A stretch of DNA of 64,000 nucleotides from Carnobacterium maltaromaticum DSM 20342 (GTDB lineage: Bacteria > Bacillota > Bacilli > Lactobacillales > Carnobacteriaceae), in assembly GCF_000744945.1 (NCBI RefSeq), contig NZ_JQMX01000001.1, positions 3,545,130 to 3,609,129 on the forward strand, given 5' to 3'. This document shows, piece after piece, positions 37,841 through 47,820 of this stretch (position 1 is its first letter; each line of letters begins with the position of its first letter). The notes beneath the pieces are model-generated. The model worked only from the letters and a program-made list of their open reading frames with translations, had not been told where the DNA came from and searched no databases. The position numbers and the translations under genes were made by a program.

Positions 37841-38788
37841 TTGAAAGGTAAAACAAAGAAAAAGACTTTGTGGAAAGACTTTATGAAAAATAAAGCCTTT
37901 TTATTAATGGCGTTACCTGGAGCAATTTGGTTAGTGTTATTTTTCTACATTCCAGTACTAGGAAACGTTGTGGCATTTAAAGACTTTCAGTATTCAGATG
38001 GAGGTTTCTTTAAAAGTTTAAGTCAAAGTCCTTGGGTAGGATTTGAAAATTTTAAGTTTTTATTTAGTTCATCAAACGCATACTTAATTACGCGGAACAC
38101 AGTTTTGTATAATGTTGGATTTATTTTAATCAACTTACTCTTTGCAATTGTTTTTGCAGTTATTTTAAGTGAGATTCGTTCGAAAAAAATGATTAAAGTG
38201 TATCAAACATCTATGCTATTACCTTATTTTATTTCATGGGTTATCATCAGTTATTTTGTGTATGCATTCTTAAGCCCAGATAAAGGTTTGCTAAATGCAA
38301 TTATTACTGGCAATGGTGGAGAAGCAATTAACTGGTACAATGAACCAAGGTTCTGGCCATTTATTTTACTATTCTTAGGGGTTTGGAAGGGAATTGGTTA
38401 TAACAGTATCATTTACTTTGCAAGCATCATGGGAATTGATCCAACTTATTATGAAGCTGCAATGGTCGATGGAGCAACTAAGTGGCAACAGATTAAAAAC
38501 GTTACGATCCCACAGTTGGTTCCACTAATTACGATTTTATCTATTTTAGCAGTAGGAAATATTTTTAAAGCGGATTTTGGGTTGTTCTACCAAATTCCAA
38601 GAAATTCAGGTGCACTATATGAAGTTACTTCTGTTTTAGATACGTATATCTACAATGGATTAACAAGTAGTGGAGACATTGGAATGGCGTCAGCAGCAGG
38701 CTTATATCAATCTGTTGTAGGATGTATTCTCGTAGTAGGAGCCAATTTATTTGTTCGTAGATTTGATGAAGAATCAGCTTTATTCTAA
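37841..38788 (+). CDS. Carbohydrate ABC transporter permease, LplB type
   Basis: 315 residues with about six spans. The EAA loop YYEAAMVDGATKWQQIKNVTIPQL near residue 210 is typical of the LplB/YtcP sugar permease class. The TTG start at 37841 is supported by GAGGAGGAG about 9 bases upstream. First gene of an importer operon with LplC-type permease and LplA-type binding protein. Substrate probably an oligosaccharide or uronide-type glycan fragment, not defined by sequence. No ATPase gene is in the operon, as is usual for systems sharing an MsmK-type ATPase. Confidence 0.87.
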   Translation: MKGKTKKKTLWKDFMKNKAFLLMALPGAIWLVLFFYIPVLGNVVAFKDFQYSDGGFFKSLSQSPWVGFENFKFLFSSSNAYLITRNTVLYNVGFILINLLFAIVFAVILSEIRSKKMIKVYQTSMLLPYFISWVIISYFVYAFLSPDKGLLNAIITGNGGEAINWYNEPRFWPFILLFLGVWKGIGYNSIIYFASIMGIDPTYYEAAMVDGATKWQQIKNVTIPQLVPLITILSILAVGNIFKADFGLFYQIPRNSGALYEVTSVLDTYIYNGLTSSGDIGMASAAGLYQSVVGCILVVGANLFVRRFDEESALF

Positions 38789-38806
38789 AAGAAAGGAATC
38801 AATCAA

Positions 38807-39724
38807 ATGAAAAAAAAGAAAGTGACACAATTAACGGTTAGAACTTTTGGGAAAAAAGCTGATTTTCTATTCAATCTCTTAGTTGGAATATTTGCCTTTT
38901 CGTGTGTTTTTCCCTTTATTTTCGTCATTATCATTTCGTTGACGAGTGAAACATCGTTAGTAACTAATGGCTATGCACTTATTCCTCAAGAATGGAGTTT
39001 TGATGGCTATCGTTATTTGGCAGAAATGAAAGATCAGATTTTACAAGCGTTGTTTATCACTGTGTTTGTAACGGTTGTTGGAACATTAATCAATGTTACC
39101 TTTACATCAACTTATGCTTACGCAATTTCAAGACCTTCATTTAAATATCGTCGTTTCTTCACTATTTTTGCATTAATCACAATGTTGTTTAGTCCAGGGA
39201 TGGTTCCTAACTACATTGTTATGACAAACATGCTTCAATTAAAAGATACGGTATGGGCGTTAATATTACCAATGGCATTAAGTCCCTTTAATATTATTGT
39301 AATGCGAACGTTCTTTAAACGGTCAGTTCCAGATGCCATTATTGAATCAGCAAAAATTGATGGTGCTAGTGAATTAAGAGTTTTTTTACAGATTGTTTTA
39401 CCGCTAGCTGTTCCTGGGATTGCGACAATCAGTCTATTTGCAGCTTTAGGGTATTGGAATGATTGGTTTAACGCTTTACTTTATATTCAAAGTGACAATT
39501 TAATCCCATTACAGTATTTATTGATGAAAATTCAATCAAACATTGAATATATGACACAAAATGCTGGTATGAGTGCTCAATTATCAGGTGGAGCAGCAGC
39601 AATTCCAAAAGAAGCAACACGTATGGCAATGGTGGTTATTTCAACTTTACCAATTGCATGTAGTTATCCATTCTTCCAAAGATACTTTGTTAGTGGATTA
39701 ACAATTGGTGGAGTTAAAGAATAA
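38807..39724 (+). CDS. Carbohydrate ABC transporter permease, LplC/YtcP type
   Basis: 305 residues, about six spans. The EAA loop is IIESAKIDGASELRVFLQIVLP near residue 185. The C-terminal RYFVSGLTIGGVKE ending is the hallmark of LplC/YtcP permeases. Starts 18 bases after the LplB-type gene with RBS AAAGGAAT. Pairs with it to form the membrane channel. Confidence 0.88.
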   Translation: MKKKKVTQLTVRTFGKKADFLFNLLVGIFAFSCVFPFIFVIIISLTSETSLVTNGYALIPQEWSFDGYRYLAEMKDQILQALFITVFVTVVGTLINVTFTSTYAYAISRPSFKYRRFFTIFALITMLFSPGMVPNYIVMTNMLQLKDTVWALILPMALSPFNIIVMRTFFKRSVPDAIIESAKIDGASELRVFLQIVLPLAVPGIATISLFAALGYWNDWFNALLYIQSDNLIPLQYLLMKIQSNIEYMTQNAGMSAQLSGGAAAIPKEATRMAMVVISTLPIACSYPFFQRYFVSGLTIGGVKE

Positions 39725-39747
39725 AAAAATAAACTGGAGGTTTCAAA

Positions 39748-41220
39748 ATGAAGAAAAGCTGGAAAAAGTTAGCAGTTGGTAGTGCGTTAGGATTAATACT
39801 TGCTGGAAGTTTGGCTGGATGTTCAGGTTTGAAAGGTGATGCAACAAAGAAAAAAGAAGGCGCAAGCGATTCAGGTGCACCGACTTTATTAATGTACCAA
39901 ATCGGTGATAAACCTGATAATTATGATGAATTAATGAAAGTAGCAAATAAAAAAATTGAAGCTGAGACTGGAGTTCAATTGAATTTACAGTATATCGGTT
40001 GGGGTGATTACGAAAAGAAAATGTCCGTTATCACGTCTTCAGGTGAGAACTATGATATCGCTTTAGCTAATAATTATGTCACAAATGCTCAAAAAGGTGC
40101 GTATGCTGATTTAACAGATTTAGCTCCTAAATTAGCTAAAGATGCTTATGATATGTTAGATCCAGCTTATATTAAAGGAAATTTAATTGATGGTAAGCTA
40201 TATGCTTTCCCAGTTAACGCCAATGTGTTTGCTGAACAAGTTCTAACGTTTAATAAACAATTTTTAGATAAATACAATTTAGATATTTCAAATGTGAAAT
40301 CTTATCAAGATATTGGAGAATTATTAAAAGTTGTTAAAGAAAAAGAACCAACAGTTACACCTTTAGCTGCTGGACAAGGATTTAAAGTGGAATCAAATAT
40401 GGACTATCCAATTACAAATGGAATGCCATTTGCGATTGATTTATTAGGTGATGATTCAAAAATTATTAACCAGTATGACAATGACCGTATGAAAACTAAT
40501 TTAAAAACAATGCATGAATACTACCAAGCTGGTTATATTGCTCAAGATGCAGCAACAAGTAATACAGATCATCCATTAGAAGGTAAAACGTGGTTCATTC
40601 GTCAAGAAACACAAGGACCGTACGACTACGGCGATACAATTTTAACAACTGCAGCAGGTCAACCTTTAGTATCAAAACCTGTTACATTACCAATCAAAAC
40701 AACAGGAGCTGCACAAATGGCTAATTTTGTTGTTTCAAGTAACTCGAAAAATAAAGAAAAAGCAGTTGAAGTTTTAGGACTTATCAATTCTAATCCTGAA
40801 TTATTAAATGGGTTAGTCTACGGTATTGAAGGCGAGGCATGGGAAAAAGTTGGGGACAATCAAGTTAAATTATTAGATGGCTACCAACCAAAAACACATA
40901 TGTCTGCATGGAATACAGGAAACAATAAAATTATTTATGTGCAAGATTCAATCACTGAGGACCAAATCGCTGAGCGTGATAAAAAAATCGGTGAAGCAGA
41001 ACAATCTCCAATTTTAGGTTTTAACTTCAATACAGAATCAGTGAAATCAGAGATTACAAATATTGCCAATGTAATGAATCAATATATTGATGGTTTAAAT
41101 ACTGGTACATTAGATCCTGATAAAGCAATTCCTGAAATGAATGCGAAGTTAGAAAAAGCAGGACTTGATAAAGTTCAAACTGAAATGCAAAAGCAATATG
41201 ATGCATTCCGAAAAGAATAA
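39748..41220 (+). CDS. Extracellular sugar-binding lipoprotein, LplA type
   Basis: 490 residues. Lipoprotein signal peptide with lipobox LAGC (Cys near residue 25). Solute-binding family 1 fold with a C-terminal region (about 350-490) of the DUF3502 type found in LplA. Captures the substrate for the permeases encoded upstream. The high synthesis expected of a binding protein fits its strong RBS (CTGGAGG). Followed by a terminator that probably lets only part of the transcription continue to the YesL-like gene. Confidence 0.87.
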   Translation: MKKSWKKLAVGSALGLILAGSLAGCSGLKGDATKKKEGASDSGAPTLLMYQIGDKPDNYDELMKVANKKIEAETGVQLNLQYIGWGDYEKKMSVITSSGENYDIALANNYVTNAQKGAYADLTDLAPKLAKDAYDMLDPAYIKGNLIDGKLYAFPVNANVFAEQVLTFNKQFLDKYNLDISNVKSYQDIGELLKVVKEKEPTVTPLAAGQGFKVESNMDYPITNGMPFAIDLLGDDSKIINQYDNDRMKTNLKTMHEYYQAGYIAQDAATSNTDHPLEGKTWFIRQETQGPYDYGDTILTTAAGQPLVSKPVTLPIKTTGAAQMANFVVSSNSKNKEKAVEVLGLINSNPELLNGLVYGIEGEAWEKVGDNQVKLLDGYQPKTHMSAWNTGNNKIIYVQDSITEDQIAERDKKIGEAEQSPILGFNFNTESVKSEITNIANVMNQYIDGLNTGTLDPDKAIPEMNAKLEKAGLDKVQTEMQKQYDAFRKE

Positions 41221-41255
41221 ACGCACGTTTATCAATGTCTGTTAGATTGAGGTAT

Positions 41256-41290
41256 AAAAGAGGTTAAGAATTTTTATTCTTGCCTCTTTA
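41256..41290 (+). terminator. Hairpin terminator after the binding protein gene
   Basis: AAAGAGG-like arm AAGAGGTTAAGAA pairs with TTCTTGCCTCTTT over a short T-rich loop. Confidence 0.75.
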
Positions 41291-41335
41291 CATAGCTTTG
41301 TATTATGCAAAGCAAGCAGTTGGAGGAGGATTTTT

Positions 41336-41953
41336 ATGTTAGGAAAATATTTGGAAACTTTTTTCAATCGTTGTTATTTATTTATCAAACTAAGCTTAAT
41401 TTTTTGGGGATTAAGTTTTACGGGTGGGCTAATTTTTGGTATTGGTCCAGCATTAGTAACAATCGCTAGTTTATTTCTAGAATATCGCTGGGAATACAAG
41501 CAAATGAACAAAGCCACATGGTGGAAAATCTATAAAGAGAACTTTAAAAAGAGTACTATTTTATTTTATATATTTGGTGCAATTAGTGTTTTCTTAGCTT
41601 ATAATTTATACTTGTCCGTACAAATTACAGGGCTATTATTTTTAATGATTGATTTCCTAATTATTTTTGCTTTAGTTATTTTAAGTAGTGCTTTTTGGTT
41701 TGCAATATTGATCCAAAGTCAATATGATTGTTCTTTAAAAGACACGCTTAAATTAGCGGCCATTTTATCGTTTATGAGTTTTAAAAATACGTTGGTTTTA
41801 ACAATTGGTGGAGTGGTATTGATTATGATAACGTATAAGTTTCCAGGTTTGATTTTATTTGGTAGCATCGGTTTTTGGATTATTTTTGTTGCCAATGTTT
41901 CTCAACCACTGTTTACCAAATTAGATGAACAATTGGTGAGTTTAGAAAGTTGA
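41336..41953 (+). CDS. YesL family membrane protein (DUF624)
   Basis: 205 residues with about five spans. The N-terminal segment, including LIFWGLSFTGGLIFGIGPALVT and the KENFKKST loop, follows the DUF624/YesL pattern. YesL proteins of unknown biochemical role accompany YesM-YesN sensors and Lpl-type importers, as here. RBS GGAGGAGG. Next gene 60 bases downstream. Confidence 0.8.
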   Translation: MLGKYLETFFNRCYLFIKLSLIFWGLSFTGGLIFGIGPALVTIASLFLEYRWEYKQMNKATWWKIYKENFKKSTILFYIFGAISVFLAYNLYLSVQITGLLFLMIDFLIIFALVILSSAFWFAILIQSQYDCSLKDTLKLAAILSFMSFKNTLVLTIGGVVLIMITYKFPGLILFGSIGFWIIFVANVSQPLFTKLDEQLVSLES

Positions 41954-42013
41954 TTATGTAGAAATAATCTTTTTTCTTCTGTTAAATTTAGGTGAATTAA
42001 AGGAGGAATAAGG

Positions 42014-43729
42014 TTGAAGCAAAAGAATTTAATTTATTCGTTATTAAAAGTATACTCGTTAGTGATGATTCTAGTCATCACTTCTTTTGCTGTTACGGTG
42101 AGTTATGCAACATTTGATCGAAATCGCAAGGATACTGCTAAAGTGACTCAGCAAACCGCCAGTCGTTTAGCTGATATTTTATCAGAAAATGAAAATAAAA
42201 TTAATCGAATTGCAATTGAATTGACGAATAATCAAGAAAAAGTTGCTAATTTATTTGATTATTTTCAGTTGAGTTATAGTGACTATTTAAGTCAAAGTTT
42301 GAGCCGTGAAGGAATTGAAGGTGGGATCAGCAGCATTTATCTTCCCCAAAAAATTGCTAATCTTTATTATGCGGATGATAAAATTGAATCTATTGCGATT
42401 GATTTGAAAAACTATCAAGAAATTCTATATTCTAATGAGCAAAAGAAAATGGGGAGTAAGGAAAAGCGCATGCCGGATTTGAAGAATCAACTGACACTTT
42501 CGAAAACGTTGATGAATCCGAATACATCGGAACAAATTGGTACATTATATGTTACCTTTTCAAAGCAAGAATTAAATACAATTATTGATAATTCTGGTGC
42601 AAAGAATCAACTTCAAACATTTATTTTTTCAGATAGAATGAAACAGTTATATGCAAATAAAATTCCGAGTAATAACGGATTGCTCCAAGCTGAAATCGAA
42701 AAGGGGATTACTAAAAATTCTGAGATTGATTTTCTTAGCTTAAGTCAGCAGTATTATATTTATGGCTCGGAAACTGCAAGTGGTATGCAGGTTTTAACAG
42801 CAGTATCTAAAAAAAGTGTGGCTATTCAATCGTTTAATGCTATTTTTTTTATTTTATTAGGAAGTGCTTTAATTAATTTATTTTTGCTTTATTTTTTATA
42901 TCGAATCTTCCGTAAATATGCTTATCAAGTTGAAGATATTGTTGCTTCTGTTAGTCAAGTTTCTAGTGGTAAGTTGGACTGGCGGATTACAACTGCAGAC
43001 AAAGAAGCTGAATTAAAGGATATTTCAACGGGTATCAATCAAATGTTAGATGGAATTAATCAATATATTGAAGATATTTATACATTAGAGATTAAACAAA
43101 AAGATGCACATATGCGTGCGCTGCAATCACAAATTAATCCTCACTTTTTATACAATACGCTAGAGTATATTCGGATGTATGCTGTGAGTGAGGGGGCTGA
43201 AGAGCTAGCAGACGTTGTCTATACTTTTGCAACGTTGCTTCGAAATAATACATCTCAAGAAAAAACAACAACGCTTAAGAAGGAATTGGAGTTTTGTGAA
43301 AAATACGTTTACCTTTATCAAATGCGGTATCCAGGCAATATCGCCTATTCTTTTGCAATTGATTCAGCCATCGAGAATTTAGTTATTCCCAAATTTTCAA
43401 TCCAACCACTAATTGAAAATTATTTTGTCCATGGTATTGATTATATGCGGATTGATAATGTCATCAGTGTTAAAGCGAATATTGAAGAAGATAAAATTAC
43501 GATTCTCATTCGTGATAATGGAAAAGGAATGTCTTCAGAAAAAATTAAGGATTTGAACCAATCTTTAATGGAATCCCATAGTAAATTTGGAGGATCAATT
43601 GGGATTTTAAATGTTAATGAACGTTTGCGTTCTTACTTTGGGGAAAGTTATCGGATGTGTATTCAAGAAACACAAGCACACGGCGTTACCATTTCAATCT
43701 CATTTGAAAAAGAAAAGGAGGAAGTTTAG
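42014..43729 (+). CDS. Sensor histidine kinase, YesM type
   Basis: 571 residues. An N-terminal span (about 10-32), a large extracytoplasmic sensor domain, a second span (about 275-297), HAMP, then His_kinase with the phospho-His in SQINPHFLYNTLEYIR near residue 378 and a C-terminal HATPase with IRDNGKGM. The TTG start is supported by AGGAGGAATAAGG just upstream. It would sense substrate at the cell surface and act on the regulator whose ATG directly follows the stop. Confidence 0.9.
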   Translation: MKQKNLIYSLLKVYSLVMILVITSFAVTVSYATFDRNRKDTAKVTQQTASRLADILSENENKINRIAIELTNNQEKVANLFDYFQLSYSDYLSQSLSREGIEGGISSIYLPQKIANLYYADDKIESIAIDLKNYQEILYSNEQKKMGSKEKRMPDLKNQLTLSKTLMNPNTSEQIGTLYVTFSKQELNTIIDNSGAKNQLQTFIFSDRMKQLYANKIPSNNGLLQAEIEKGITKNSEIDFLSLSQQYYIYGSETASGMQVLTAVSKKSVAIQSFNAIFFILLGSALINLFLLYFLYRIFRKYAYQVEDIVASVSQVSSGKLDWRITTADKEAELKDISTGINQMLDGINQYIEDIYTLEIKQKDAHMRALQSQINPHFLYNTLEYIRMYAVSEGAEELADVVYTFATLLRNNTSQEKTTTLKKELEFCEKYVYLYQMRYPGNIAYSFAIDSAIENLVIPKFSIQPLIENYFVHGIDYMRIDNVISVKANIEEDKITILIRDNGKGMSSEKIKDLNQSLMESHSKFGGSIGILNVNERLRSYFGESYRMCIQETQAHGVTISISFEKEKEEV

Positions 43730-45217
43730 ATGTATCGGATGTTGCTAGTTGATGATGAGTATATGATTTTAGCAGGATTACAAAAACTTATTCCTTGGCA
43801 AGAATTAGGGATAGAAATAGTTGGTACAGCAAAAAATGGTCAAGAAGCATTAGATTTTGTGAGAAACAATGTTGTAGATATTGTTATTTCTGATGTGACG
43901 ATGCCTTTACTTTCAGGAATAGAATTTATTAGACAGGCTCAAAGCGAAGATATTTATTTTCATTTTTTAATTCTTTCAGGCTATCAAGAATTTGATTATG
44001 TCAAAGAAGGCTTACGAATGGGCGCTGACAACTATTTAATTAAACCTGTCGATAAAGTTGAATTAATTGAGACATTAGAGAAAATAATAAAAGAATTAAA
44101 TAGTGAAGCAGAACAATTACAAACCCAGAGCGTTCTTTTTGATTATCTACTGCAAGGATGGACTCACGATGATATTGACTACATTGAGTTACGGAAAATG
44201 ATTAAACGCTATGGTTATAGGCTGACAGATCGACCTTATACAGCTTTAATTATTGCCTATCCTATGGAAGCTGAAGAAGCACTAATCGAATTTATTGCTG
44301 ACCAAAAGCAAGGGATGTACTATAAACAAAATGATGATCAGTCTTATACGGTTATTTTTGATGGATCAAAAGAAGAATTAAAAGCTTTTATAAAGGACTA
44401 TCAGCAATTCAGTCAGTCTCTATTAGGTGATTTTTTAATTGGAGTAGGTGAGACTGTTAATGAAATAGTCGAGGTTGCTTCAAGTTATGAGCATGCTTTA
44501 CATGCGCTTCAAATTCGTAATTTTTATCAAATAAAAGGATTGGAATTAACGAAGCAAATAGAAACAGGTATGATTCCGCAATTATCTTTTACAAAATTTA
44601 ATCAAGCACTTTATATTCGTGATTTTGATACAATTCGTGAAGAAGTAGATATGATGTTGGAAAAGTTGCGTAAACACGGTGCTTTACCGGAGTATTCTCG
44701 TCAAATGATTTTTTTAATTTTTATGGATCTCTATCGCCAATTTGAAAACTTAGATGAATCTTTTTATCAAGTTAATTTTGAAAAAATTGCTACGGCTCAA
44801 TCGTTTGAAGGATTAGAAAGTGTAATTGAAGAGACGTTGCTTGAAATTAAGCATGTGAAGAAAGAACGATCTTATAGCCAAAATACGCAGCATATGTTAG
44901 AAATTATTACAAAACGTTATTCAGAAGATCTTTCTTTGAAAGTAGTTGCGGATGAATTGTTTTTAAATGTGATGTATTTGGGCCAAATTTTTAAAAAAGA
45001 AACTCAGAAAAGTTTTTCCCAATATTTAAATCAATACCGAATTAAAAAAGCGCAAAATTTATTGGTCCAGTCTGATGGGAATATAAATGAAATTGCAATT
45101 GCTGTGGGATATACAAGTGCAGGATATTTTTATAAAAATTTCAAAAAAATATGTGGGATTTCACCAAAGGAATTTCGTGAACGATTTGAAAATAGTTATG
45201 ACCCAATTGATAGTTAA
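43730..45217 (+). CDS. Response regulator with AraC-type output, YesN type
   Basis: 495 residues. Receiver domain with phospho-acceptor Asp55 (IVISDVTMP) and the YLIKPVDK lysine. A long central region (about 130-380) is followed by a C-terminal AraC helix-turn-helix pair (about 390-490) ending GYTSAGYFYKNFKKICGISPKEFR. Likely activates the importer operon at 37841. The start abuts the kinase stop without a gap. A large hairpin terminator follows. Confidence 0.9.
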   Translation: MYRMLLVDDEYMILAGLQKLIPWQELGIEIVGTAKNGQEALDFVRNNVVDIVISDVTMPLLSGIEFIRQAQSEDIYFHFLILSGYQEFDYVKEGLRMGADNYLIKPVDKVELIETLEKIIKELNSEAEQLQTQSVLFDYLLQGWTHDDIDYIELRKMIKRYGYRLTDRPYTALIIAYPMEAEEALIEFIADQKQGMYYKQNDDQSYTVIFDGSKEELKAFIKDYQQFSQSLLGDFLIGVGETVNEIVEVASSYEHALHALQIRNFYQIKGLELTKQIETGMIPQLSFTKFNQALYIRDFDTIREEVDMMLEKLRKHGALPEYSRQMIFLIFMDLYRQFENLDESFYQVNFEKIATAQSFEGLESVIEETLLEIKHVKKERSYSQNTQHMLEIITKRYSEDLSLKVVADELFLNVMYLGQIFKKETQKSFSQYLNQYRIKKAQNLLVQSDGNINEIAIAVGYTSAGYFYKNFKKICGISPKEFRERFENSYDPIDS

Positions 45218-45240
45218 GTGAATCGAAGTTTAATAGATTA

Positions 45241-45295
45241 AAAATACCCAGTAACTAAAATTCAGTTCATCTGAAAATTAATTAGTGGGTATTTA
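45241..45295. terminator. Bidirectional terminator between yesN-like and SDR genes
   Basis: AAATACCCA pairs with TGGGTATTT, with inner pairing that includes CAG/CTG, between convergent genes. Confidence 0.75.
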
Positions 45296-45306
45296 CCTGT
45301 GTTTAA

Positions 45307-46041
45307 TTAGTGAGCAGAATAGCCACCATCAATCACTAATTCAGCTCCATTTATAAAGGAAGCTTCATCAGAGGCTAAAAAAAGAATGGCATTTGCAACT
45401 TCTTCAGGTTTTCCAATTCGGCCTAAAGGAGTTGCTTGAATCAACTGTGCCATAGCATCTTTATATTCACTAACAGCAGCAGACATCGGTGTCTCAATGA
45501 CTCCTGGATAAACAGAATTAACTCGAATATTGAAATAGCCTAGGTCAGCAGCAGCTGCCTTTGAAACAGCACGGATAGAACCTTTAGAACCTGTATAACC
45601 ATTGATTCCTGCTCCTACTAAAGCTGTATAAGATGCCGTATTAACAATTGAGCCTTGACCAGCTTTTTTCATGTAGGGAACAACTGCTTTCATGCCGAGG
45701 AAGGGGCCAAGTGCATTTATTTTATGCTGTAATTCCCATTCTTCAACGGTTGTTGTCTCAAGGCCTTTATCAGAAGAGATGCCAGCATTATTTGCTAAGA
45801 TGTCAATTTTACCAAATTGTTCAATTACTTCTTGAACAACCTGAGTCCACTCAGCTTCTGATGAAATGTCTAATTTTTTAGTGACAACATTTTCTTTCCC
45901 TTTCGCTTTATTTAAAGCCTCTTGGTTAATGTCGCAAACAACAACAGTTGCTCCTTCTGCAATGAAACAATCTGTAATTTTTTCTCCAATACCTGAAGTA
46001 CCACCTGTTACAAGCGCTACTTTATTTTTTAGTCGATTCAT
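45307..46041 (-). CDS. Short-chain dehydrogenase/reductase
   Basis: 244 residues, classical SDR. Cofactor motif TGGTSGIG near residue 12, NNAGIS near 85, catalytic Ser near 138 and YTGSK (about 150-154), and the ending DGGYSAH similar to R-specific alcohol dehydrogenases of lactobacilli. Asp in VVCDI after the second strand suggests NAD preference. Substrate unknown. The ATG at 46041 is set by AAAGGG 8 bases upstream. A GTG three codons earlier is less likely. Confidence 0.85.
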   Translation of the reverse strand: MNRLKNKVALVTGGTSGIGEKITDCFIAEGATVVVCDINQEALNKAKGKENVVTKKLDISSEAEWTQVVQEVIEQFGKIDILANNAGISSDKGLETTTVEEWELQHKINALGPFLGMKAVVPYMKKAGQGSIVNTASYTALVGAGINGYTGSKGSIRAVSKAAAADLGYFNIRVNSVYPGVIETPMSAAVSEYKDAMAQLIQATPLGRIGKPEEVANAILFLASDEASFINGAELVIDGGYSAH

Positions 46042-46203
46042 ATTGAACACCCTTTCATTTTAGAGAATGAATGCAGTGTAACATTAATAATAAAAAAAAG
46101 CGAGACTAACTTTTTTAGAATATTAATTAAATAAACCCAAAATAAAAATCCCATGGCAACTGTCAAATTAGACACGACCATGAGATCTTTATTTTTCCTT
46201 TAA

Positions 46204-46545
46204 CTAAACTGCATCAATGCCACGTTCACCCGTTCGAATGCGCACACAATCTTCAAGTGCAGTTACAAATATTTTTCCGTCTCCTACGTCTCCAGTGCGA
46301 CAAGTCTCGACAATGATATCAATTACTTGATCAACAGTTTCAGAAGCTACAACCAGCTTTATTTCGACTTTGGGAACCAAATTAATCATGACCTCATTGC
46401 CACGATAATATTCAGTCCAGCCTAATTGTTTGCCAAAGCCAAGAACTTGCGCAACGGTCATGCCTGAAATAGAGGCTTTAGTATACAAAGCTGTTTTTAA
46501 ATCCTCTAACTTTTCTTGTCGAATAATTGCTTCAATTTTTTTCAT
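46204..46545 (-). CDS. glnK: PII nitrogen regulatory protein, GlnK type
   Basis: 113 residues. PII fold with the C-terminal TGDVGDGKIFV motif that binds ATP/ADP. The T-loop reads YYRGNEVMINLVPK: the position of the uridylylated Tyr51 of E. coli GlnB is Val here, so modification at that site is impossible. GlnK docks onto AmtB and blocks ammonium uptake when nitrogen is plentiful. Lies 27 bases after amtB on the same strand. RBS AGGTGG. Confidence 0.92.
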   Translation of the reverse strand: MKKIEAIIRQEKLEDLKTALYTKASISGMTVAQVLGFGKQLGWTEYYRGNEVMINLVPKVEIKLVVASETVDQVIDIIVETCRTGDVGDGKIFVTALEDCVRIRTGERGIDAV

Positions 46546-46572
46546 TCTAATCCACCTTTCTTTTCTGTGTTT

Positions 46573-47820
46573 TTAAGAATCCATTCCCATAAAGGTTGGG
46601 TAAGCTGTTTCATCATGTTCAGCTAAATCTAAACCAAGGACTTCTTCTTTGTCTTCAACACGAAGAGGCATAAATTGTTTTAAAATTATGAGAATTAAAC
46701 CAGTAGCAATTGCAGAAAAGGCGATTGTAATTACAATACTGATGATTTGTGCAACAAATAAGCGTGTTTCTCCATAAAATAAGCCATCCCATTGTGCTAC
46801 ACCATTAATCGATTTTTTAGCAAAAATTCCAGTTGCGATACCACCCCAAATACCACCTAATCCATGACAACCAAAAGCATCTAAGGAATCATCTAATCCC
46901 CATTTGTGTTTGAGCTTAGAAATGAAGAAGAAGCAGAGTGGACTAACGACTCCTCCAATTATAAAGGCGCTCCATAGTGGAACAAAACCCGCTCCGGGAG
47001 TAATTGCAACTAAACCTACGACAGCTCCGGTAATAGCGCCCATCACAGTTGGTTTTCCTTGGGTTACTTGTTCGACAAGCATCCAAGATAACATAGCGGT
47101 CGCAGCAGCTGTATTGGTTGTTAGTAGGGCGTGAACCGCTAAAGCATTGGCACCAAGTGCGCTGCCAGCGTTGAATCCGAACCAACCAAACCAAAGAAGT
47201 GAAGCTCCCAAAACAACAAATGGAATGTTGTGAGGGCGATAATTTAAACGCCCATAATCACGCCTTTTTCCTAAAAATAATGCCAAAACTAATCCAGTAA
47301 TACCTGAGCTGATATGCACAACGTTTCCACCAGCAAAATCAACAGAGCCTAGCTCCGCTAAAAAGCCACCAGAACCCCAGACCATATGTGCCATTGGGTA
47401 ATAAACAATAATTAACCAGATTGCAATAAAAACAAATAATGTTGAAAATTTCATTCTTTCTGCTACTGCACCATAAATTAAAGCAGGTGTAATAATCGAA
47501 AACATCATTTGAAAGCTAGCAAAAAGTGTTTCAGGAATTGTTTCAGAGTAAGTTGGATTTGGACTTCCAGTAACCCCATTAAAAAACAAATGATTGAGGC
47601 TCCCAATAAACCCGCCATGATCTTCGCCAAAGGCCAAACTATAACCAAAGGCAATCCACATTACGGAAGCTAGTCCGCAAACAAATAAAACGGACATCAT
47701 GGTATTTAAGGTGTTTTTTCGTCTGACCATGCCTCCATAGAAAAAGGCTAGTCCGGGAGTCATTAAGAAAACTAATGCTCCACATAGTATAATAAATGCT
47801 GTATCTCCTGTATCAATCAT
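46573..47820 (-). CDS. amtB: Ammonium transporter AmtB/NrgA
   Basis: 415 residues with about eleven spans. It has the twin histidine positions in PMAHMVWG and DAFGCHGLGG, and the signature region FAGGNVVHISSGITGLVLAL near residue 162. Channels ammonium/ammonia across the membrane. First gene of amtB-glnK. A -10 TAAAAT with -35 TAGACT (17-base spacer, minus strand, 47870-47898) lies about 50 bases upstream. RBS AAGAGGTG. Confidence 0.94.
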   Translation of the reverse strand: MIDTGDTAFIILCGALVFLMTPGLAFFYGGMVRRKNTLNTMMSVLFVCGLASVMWIAFGYSLAFGEDHGGFIGSLNHLFFNGVTGSPNPTYSETIPETLFASFQMMFSIITPALIYGAVAERMKFSTLFVFIAIWLIIVYYPMAHMVWGSGGFLAELGSVDFAGGNVVHISSGITGLVLALFLGKRRDYGRLNYRPHNIPFVVLGASLLWFGWFGFNAGSALGANALAVHALLTTNTAAATAMLSWMLVEQVTQGKPTVMGAITGAVVGLVAITPGAGFVPLWSAFIIGGVVSPLCFFFISKLKHKWGLDDSLDAFGCHGLGGIWGGIATGIFAKKSINGVAQWDGLFYGETRLFVAQIISIVITIAFSAIATGLILIILKQFMPLRVEDKEEVLGLDLAEHDETAYPTFMGMDS

